Shown: piece after piece, positions 7,510-13,700 of the stretch
Position numbering within the stretch: position 1 is the first letter of the stretch
How the letters are laid out: every line of letters starts with the position of its first letter
From: Rhynchonema sp. JSB1_4
Lineage: Eukaryota > Nematoda > Chromadorea > Monhysterida > Xyalidae
Assembly (NCBI GenBank): GCA_030248065.1
Contig: JASAMV010000778.1
Coordinates: forward strand, 1 to 16,660
Length of the DNA: 16,660 nucleotides
Direction: 5' to 3'
Made by a program: the position numbers and the translations under genes
The notes under the pieces: generated by a model
The model's input: only the letters and a program-made list of their open reading frames with translations
Databases searched by the model: none
Told to the model about the DNA's origin: nothing

Positions 7510-7663
7510 ATAAAAGAAATATGGTTCCCTGGCTGACTGGCATAAAAGAACGATACTAGCTTGCACCACTTTGCTGATGTTTCATTAGGCACTGGAATAA
7601 ACGTAAGTGTGTTCTGAGCTGTTTGATACCGAACAGTAGACATTGAACCATATTCCCGGCGCG
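7506..7663. repeat. Left arm of a perfect 158-base palindrome
   Basis: Every base I compared is the reverse complement of 7858-8015. The first 4 bases are also the right target duplication. It holds two ATAAAAGAA blocks (7510 and 7547), similar to the ATATAAAAGAACGACAC block at the end of the large arm (about 4829-4845), which suggests one related repeat system. No protein is recognised. Confidence 0.95.
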
Positions 7664-7857
7664 TGCTGTCTTGCCACCAGAGACACAGGGCACGGAGATA
7701 TTGAAAGATTGCAATATTCTCTTTACTCCTCTCTTTGTTAAGCCATCGTGCGCAACCGAAGACTGCACAGTTACCGTCGGGAGGTTGAAAAGAAGAAACA
7801 GTTGCCTGGGTTTGCACGAAAGTTTCGATATCGGCTGGGTGTTGGTTCAAAAGAGTT
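7664..7857. other. Loop of the 158-base palindrome
   Basis: 194 bases between the perfect arms. No motif or gene is recognised, and short frames here are continuous with frames in the arms only by chance. Confidence 0.6.
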
Positions 7858-8015
7858 CGCGCCGGGAATATGGTTCAATGTCTACTGTTCGGTATCAAAC
7901 AGCTCAGAACACACTTACGTTTATTCCAGTGCCTAATGAAACATCAGCAAAGTGGTGCAAGCTAGTATCGTTCTTTTATGCCAGTCAGCCAGGGAACCAT
8001 ATTTCTTTTATGCCC
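7858..8015. repeat. Right arm of the 158-base palindrome
   Basis: Perfect reverse complement of 7506-7663. Unlike the left arm it was not split, so it runs directly into the 12-base dyad at 8012-8023 and preserves the pre-insertion junction. Confidence 0.95.
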
Positions 8016-8040
8016 CTTGGGGCATTTTTCTTTCTTGTGT
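8012..8040. repeat. 29-base remnant of the large repeat
   Basis: GCCCCTTGGGGC followed by ATTTTTCTTTCTTGTGT, identical to bases 1-29 and the reverse complement of 4840-4868. Homology to the large arm stops sharply after 8040, which marks the right border of the repeat block or a recombination junction. Confidence 0.9.
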
Positions 8041-8476
8041 AGAGTATGACTGATGTCTGTACAGACGGTGGGGCACCTTGAAGCATTCGTACACCGCGGG
8101 TATGTATATGCCCACACATTGTCGTTTCCGTGTATATGTACACCTTTAGCTTTGCGGATGGCTGGTTGCTTTTCTCACACAACAAGTCATTTTCAATTTC
8201 CGTCGGTTTGGTTGTGGCACTATGCCCATATCCATACAGGCGCGCAAATAACGAAGTGCCTAACCGAAAAAGTACAGCCGTGTTTGGATTGGAAGGGGAC
8301 TCTGGTGTCTTGTTGGTTGTTTGACGTGTTTTTAGCAGGACGGACATACACAGACATGCATACCAACACACAGATCATTGATTAGATTTTCCTTGTGCAC
8401 ATGGCAAAACGTGCTCGTTTTGGGAGGCTTTCAGACCATTTTTTGCATGTGAAATAAAATAAACACGTCTACGTTT

Positions 8477-8797
8477 ATGGTGATGGGGGTGGTGCTTTCG
8501 GATGAAAAATGTACACAGTTTGGACAATTTGTTGGACTGAATTTTTATAAAGCGTATATGTGTGGTGCACACGCAAAAGCGCCAAACCTTGCAGAAAAAA
8601 ATCTCAACGAACACTTACGTCAATGGCTAATAAAAATAATGGCGCTTATGTCGACATCTTGTGACATGAAAAAACTAACGAGCGAGCCTTTATTCTCTCC
8701 CGCTCCCCTATGCAAAAGCATAATGGATGGTGTGATTTTATTTTCTTCTGAAATTGGGCAATTTGATGAAACTGGTCAAATAATGGCCTCGTCTTGA
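8477..8797 (+). other. Weak candidate ORF (106 codons)
   Basis: A plus-strand frame with unremarkable, somewhat protein-like composition and an ATG following TTT. No signal peptide or known domain is seen. Frames of this length are expected by chance here, and it overlaps open frames on the other strand. Confidence 0.15.
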
Positions 8798-10127
8798 TCT
8801 GATAATCTGCACAATTTCTGTGCTGCGGCCAGAACGAAGAACACCCGCTTTACGATGTGCCCCTGTAAGATTGCACAATAAGATGTGCAGGCCGCACGCT
8901 GACGTAAAATTTGGTGACAGCCTGCCATCAACATTGAAATAATGACCATTGCATGGCTCAATTGGATTACACGCCAACAGACATGTATGCGGGCACAAGC
9001 TCTGCAGCAAAGCATCACGGAGGAACCATAAGAAAAGGATCGATTTTGCTCGCTGTCCTGCCGTCGGAGTCTCCGCACACTCAAAGGCCTTTAAAGTTGA
9101 TCGGCACCATAAATGCAGTTGTGCTGTTTGAAAGGCACTATCCTGCCACCCGGGTCCCAACATCTTACCAAGCAAGTCTGATGCAGGACTGACGCGCACA
9201 GGCACATGTATATTTGCAAGTGTGCTCTTCTGTATTGCGTACATGTAGCTCGTTTAATCGCGGCATCCACCACCATGCGGGAATGCACATGCGCCCTGTG
9301 GAGGCTAGAGCATCTTCAAACGCAATGCGTTCTGCTCGACAGAAGCTTTTGGGCCCTAAACTGTCTCCATATGTGCTATGCTCGCCTTCTGGGTATCACG
9401 TATTTTGTATCTCCCTGTTGTGCTTCTGAAGCCCGCCAGTTGGAGTGAAAGTTTCCGCAATGTGCGTTGCGCATGCACAATGTTTCACGGATAAAAACGG
9501 CTGTGTGTGCGGACTTTGAATAGGTCCAGAGCAGCGTAACTGACTCGGGCGCTATAGACCGGCCATGATGACTAAGTTAATTTGCAGCTTCTGCTCTCGT
9601 TATACGCGTGCCCAACCACAGGCGCAAAGTATTGCCATTGCACATGGGCTCTCAGTGGCTTGATTACGCCCGGACTCTGCATCGTCGTTATGTCAGTTAG
9701 TATTTTATCCTATGATTTTCGGCATAATATCCTTACCCTTTCTGTGCTTTATTATCCTTAATTTGGGTGCTCTTCCTGAGAAAAACCTTGCTTCACAGTT
9801 CACATTCAATTGCGAGAAATGTTCAGACGCGATGTGAGTCCAATCAAGAGACGCACACGCAGCGGCGCAATAACAAAAAAACAAACCTACCGCAAAGCAA
9901 TTTTCGGTGTAAAATATTGTTTATTTGCTGTAGTTCAGATGTGGCGACTTTGATTGCTCACAGTTTGACCTCTGTAATGAACTCCGTTGTATCTCTGTCG
10001 CAACACGATTGTGTTTTGTCACAAAATTTGATGTTGTTCTTTCTGACCATGCATGAAACGGTCATCATAAATGTCACGGCGCCACCCAGTTTGACCGACT
10101 AACGGCGGCTTTAATGGGGTTACATTC

Positions 10128-10150
10128 CATAAGAATTATAGGTTCTTATG
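10128..10150. other. Short perfect hairpin
   Basis: CATAAGAA (10128-10135) pairs with TTCTTATG (10143-10150) across a 7-base loop. There is no T run after it and no known function. Confidence 0.4.
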
Positions 10151-10287
10151 ATACCATGACCTCGTGATTCTCCAACTGTTAGAGGTTTTCGACTGTTTGC
10201 TTATTTAAGCGCAGCACCTTTATTTTGTTTTGGGTTTGTGCGCCATCGCCATATCATATTTTCAAGCTGAAAATTACTGACCGAAAA

Positions 10288-10334
10288 ATTTGAACCCGTG
10301 GTTGGCAAGCTTGTTGTGAACCTGGACTGAGCGT
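10288..10334 (-). repeat. Second tRNA-like fragment
   Basis: On the minus strand GGGTTCAAAT (10288-10297) resembles a Pol III B box and ACGCTCAGTCC (10324-10334) a weak A box, about 37 bases apart, somewhat shorter than usual. The B-box surroundings (CGGGTTCAAA) resemble those in the palindrome arms, which hints at a shared SINE family. Confidence 0.25.
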
Positions 10335-10645
10335 CGTTTTTTATTCATCACGTTTGTGGCTGATAATTATCCCCCAGGGTTTCCTTTCGTGTCAGCCAAA
10401 TAATAGAGTTTTTGTAAATGGAGCCTCATGCGCACAGGAAGCCTCTACAATTTTGATTATTTTATGATCATCAAGTGAGACACTCATTTGCAGCAGTCGT
10501 CAAGGCGACCCTGGGCTTGTTCATGTGTTGGGTGCAGCATGATGTATGTCCCATGTGCTGTTTTTTCCTGTGCCTCTCCGCCTGACGCTCCGGGACAATT
10601 CTGCGGATGCGGAGTATCATTTGTCCGCGTTTCTGAATTTGAACT

Positions 10646-10647
10646 CA
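10646..10647 (+). promoter_or_regulatory. Possible 3' splice acceptor before the TRAK start (trans- or 5'UTR splicing)
   Basis: TTTCTGAATTTGAACTCAG ends 30 bases before the ATG at 10678. An in-frame stop (TGA at 10654-10656) lies between them, so nothing upstream can be in-frame coding. In flatworms such sites often receive a spliced leader; ordinary 5'UTR splicing is equally possible. Motif only. Confidence 0.3.
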
Positions 10648-10677
10648 GCCATTTGAACTAATTTATCAAACAAAATA

Positions 10678-10791
10678 ATGTCGCAAACTCCACAAACTTT
10701 CGAACACGCTTTGACCGAGGTGTGTAATTCGTCCGAAGTGATGCTGCTGGACGAACAGGCACAACAGGAGATTATTGAATGGTGGCAGAGT
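10678..10791 (+). CDS. milt/TRAK: TRAK exon 1 (residues 1-38)
   Basis: Starts at an ATG with A at -3 (AAATA-ATG) and ends at a strong donor, GTAAGT, in phase 0. The peptide HALTEVCNSSEVMLLDEQ resembles the EVC..EV..LLEEQ start of the HAP1 homology region in vertebrate TRAK. An in-frame TGA at 10654-10656 with no AG acceptor between it and the ATG makes this the likely initiator. Confidence 0.75.
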
Positions 10792-13700
10792 GTAAGTGAC
10801 TGGCTGACTTTGAGAGAATACTGGTTATGCGAGAGAATGTGGGTGTTCAATTTTTTTGATGCGTGAGTGTTGTCTTGAAAACTGGATTTTGTCTATCTGG
10901 TTTGGCTGGATTAGATGTTTTTTTTGCGAAGTTGTGCTCTTGTACAGTTGAAACATCACCAGTCCAGAGTCCACGGTTGATTATTCGGTGTCATCTGAAT
11001 TTACGCAGCTGGCTGATGTTTCAACATGGCTTCCATATGAGGTACACGATATACATATGTACATGGGTATCAAACTACGCTCACACGAGCCCGATTTCGG
11101 AGATGGCGTGCTTGCACAACGAATAGAAAGAGAAAATTCGCATGCACCATTCTGTATGCTGCAATATGTAACATATCCCAAGTCAGCAGCCACGTCTGAA
11201 CGTTTCACTGATCTGCCACATCCGAAATCGGCCTCGTGTTGGCGTTGTGTTACTTACATGAAACATCACCCACCCCTTCCCCCACTTGCAGCGTGAACGC
11301 GACCTGGAGTTGGCAGCCCGAATCGGCCAGCAGCTGCTGGAACAAAATCGAGAGATCCAGGAGCGAAATGAGTTCCTCGAGGAACAACTCTACTTTGCCA
11401 ATGAACAAGTGGATGAACTGAAAGTTGAACTGACCAGAAAGGTTCGTTTTTTATCTTGCCTTGTCACGATATTTTTATATCAGAGCTGTTTCGAGAATTA
11501 TTGTCGGTGGTATGGTTTTTTTTCGATCACAGCGTCACATTTGTTTACGTACTTATTAGCCACCTGGCAGTCGAAAAATAGTTTGCGCTTGTCGAAATCA
11601 GTGACTCCAAGTGACAACACGCCTCATATCGCCATCGCAAACACTCACATAACGTGACCAAAGACCTGACCTAGCATCAAGTCGGATGCTTCGGCCGTTA
11701 TTGTATGTATAGTAACCCATTAATCTACCGTAACCCGCATCCACTCTCCCCTCCCCATTACAGTGCCAACTCCTCCACACATACGTCGAATCAGAGGCTG
11801 ATGCGTTGAGCACTGCTTCTAGCCGATCTCATGAAGACTTGCACATCCAACAGCCGAGCACCAGTTACGCGTCACACAGCGCCAGTGCACAAAGTGCCGG
11901 TTGGTTGATGTTATACATCTGTTTGTCTTTAAATCTTGGGTTTGTTTTTGGTATGAAAATCAATTTTGGCAACACCGTCTAATAATTCGATGGATTGGTT
12001 ATTGTTTCGTTTGAAAACCTGATGACTCAGTCCCTTCAGTGCTCTGGGAAATTTGTCTTGTTTTTTCAGCCGTTGCCCAACGCACAACCGAAACCCTACA
12101 AGAACGCATCAGAAAGTTGGAGCTGGAAAACAATCTGCTGCAGAATGAGGTTTGCTCACACCAGCGCACGCTGGACTCATTTACGGGAACTGTGATTTGA
12201 TAGTCTTCTGATGTCGCTCGAAGGAACGTTTAGCTCTAACATGTTTATGATGCATTCCGAACATTTGATGTTGATGTTGTATTATTTTTAGTTCGGTCGG
12301 ACGGAGTACATCGTATCAATTTGGCTTATTTTGTGCTCCCACAGAAACGCGATTGTCGAAACATTTGGCTTTTTGGTTTCCCAAGATTAATTGCAACTCA
12401 TTCATCGCAGGCTTCTCAGCTGAGATCTCTCACACGCGGGTTGGAAGAGAAAGAACAGAAGTTGGTCACTAGCTGCGTCAGTCAACTGGAAAACGCTAAT
12501 AAACAGGTGAAACTTTTGGTGTTTTTGCGGTGCTCAAAGTTTTCGTTTCTTGGTTGTACGTACTCTTTGCTTTGATATACATACAAGGTGCTGGCTTGAT
12601 TTTCCATTTGTCGTTGATAAAGACGTAAATCCGCTTTACGCACGACAAATGTTTTGCCAAATAAAAGCAAATAAACTTGAACATATCTACAGATTGACAC
12701 GCTGAGCGATGAGCTCTACACAAAATCTGATGAGTTTCATCAGCAAAAATCCGAAGTCACCAGATTACTGAAAGACCTATGCACGCATCAGAGTAATCAA
12801 AGGAAGGTCAGTTGGATATTTTTGTGAAAATTATACAACACGTCCTTTTTCAATTATATTTTCGTTTATACTATTGTCACATTGTAGTTAATGGTCGAAA
12901 ATGAAGAGTTATCGTTGATGTTGCAAAACGCTCAGGAGACACAAGAGGAGCTCAGCCGGGAGATACTCGATGTTCAGGTTTGTGCGTTTTCATGTGATGT
13001 CAAAGTAATTTAACAACTAAATTTTATTCAAATTTGGTAAATTTATAATTTTCCACTGATCTCATAGGACCGTTATGCCTCTGTGGTTGCAATGTTGTAT
13101 GAAGCGCAAGAGGAGCTGAAACATTCCCGGAAGCAGCCCCCTTTGATTCGGTGAGTGCTTTTCGCTTTTCTGCAGTGAACAGCCTTTCTTCAGTTTTAGG
13201 TACTATGTGGGCTTTCTTTTTCACAAGAATCCATAAAACGTAAGAGTATTCTAGCGCTTCACTAGCCGATCGTAAACTTTTTCGGTTTATTGCACAAGCA
13301 AAACGAAAGGAAAAAACATCTGAGGCAAACGTTTCTGATTCAACGCTATCTTTCGTTGTACGCCTGGATTTGACCGTTTCTTGGACAGAAGTGCTCAATT
13401 CCAATCACAAATTCACGTTCTTTCCTCAGCGCCCCCAGTCCCGATTCATTATACGATTCGCTGGCCAGTGAACTGGAGGCCTCCGACAGTGGTGTGGGCA
13501 CGGCGCAGTGTTCGGCGAGAAGCAGACACGATGCCAGTACGGATGCGGCTGATATGTTGATTGGTTGGTTCAAATTCATATTTTGTGTTTCATTATTTTA
13601 TATCTTTCGATTTGTCATCAATTACCAAAATGCCAAGTGCTCGTTATATATTTATCAACTAGCCGAAACATTTCTCGTCTTGGTTTGGCTAAGTTTACGA

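Larger units (their letters stand above)
8041..10677. other. Intergenic region upstream of the TRAK gene
   Basis: About 2.6 kb with no gene I can support. Open frames are short, overlap on both strands and show no known motif. Small features are a GTCTGTACAGAC palindrome at 8055-8066, a tRNA-like segment at 10288-10334 and a hairpin at 10128-10150. Untranslated first exons and the promoter of the TRAK gene may lie here but cannot be placed from sequence. Confidence 0.6.

Noticed and set aside
7506..8015. Small palindrome as a classic MITE
   Set aside because: Arms run continuously into the large repeat and the outer target duplication cannot be tested; the GGGC pair belongs to the LTR insertion.
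8738..9244. 168-codon minus-strand frame in the intergenic region
   Set aside because: It overlaps other open frames on both strands, has low-complexity-free but motif-free composition, and shows no splice or family evidence.
12019..12046. CTGATGA followed by GGGAAA, like a hammerhead ribozyme core
   Set aside because: Stem II does not pair properly and the CGAAA core is not met; it lies in a normal TRAK intron.
13024..13404. 126-codon minus-strand frame across TRAK exon 9 and intron 9
   Set aside because: It is antisense to a well-supported exon and reads mostly intron.
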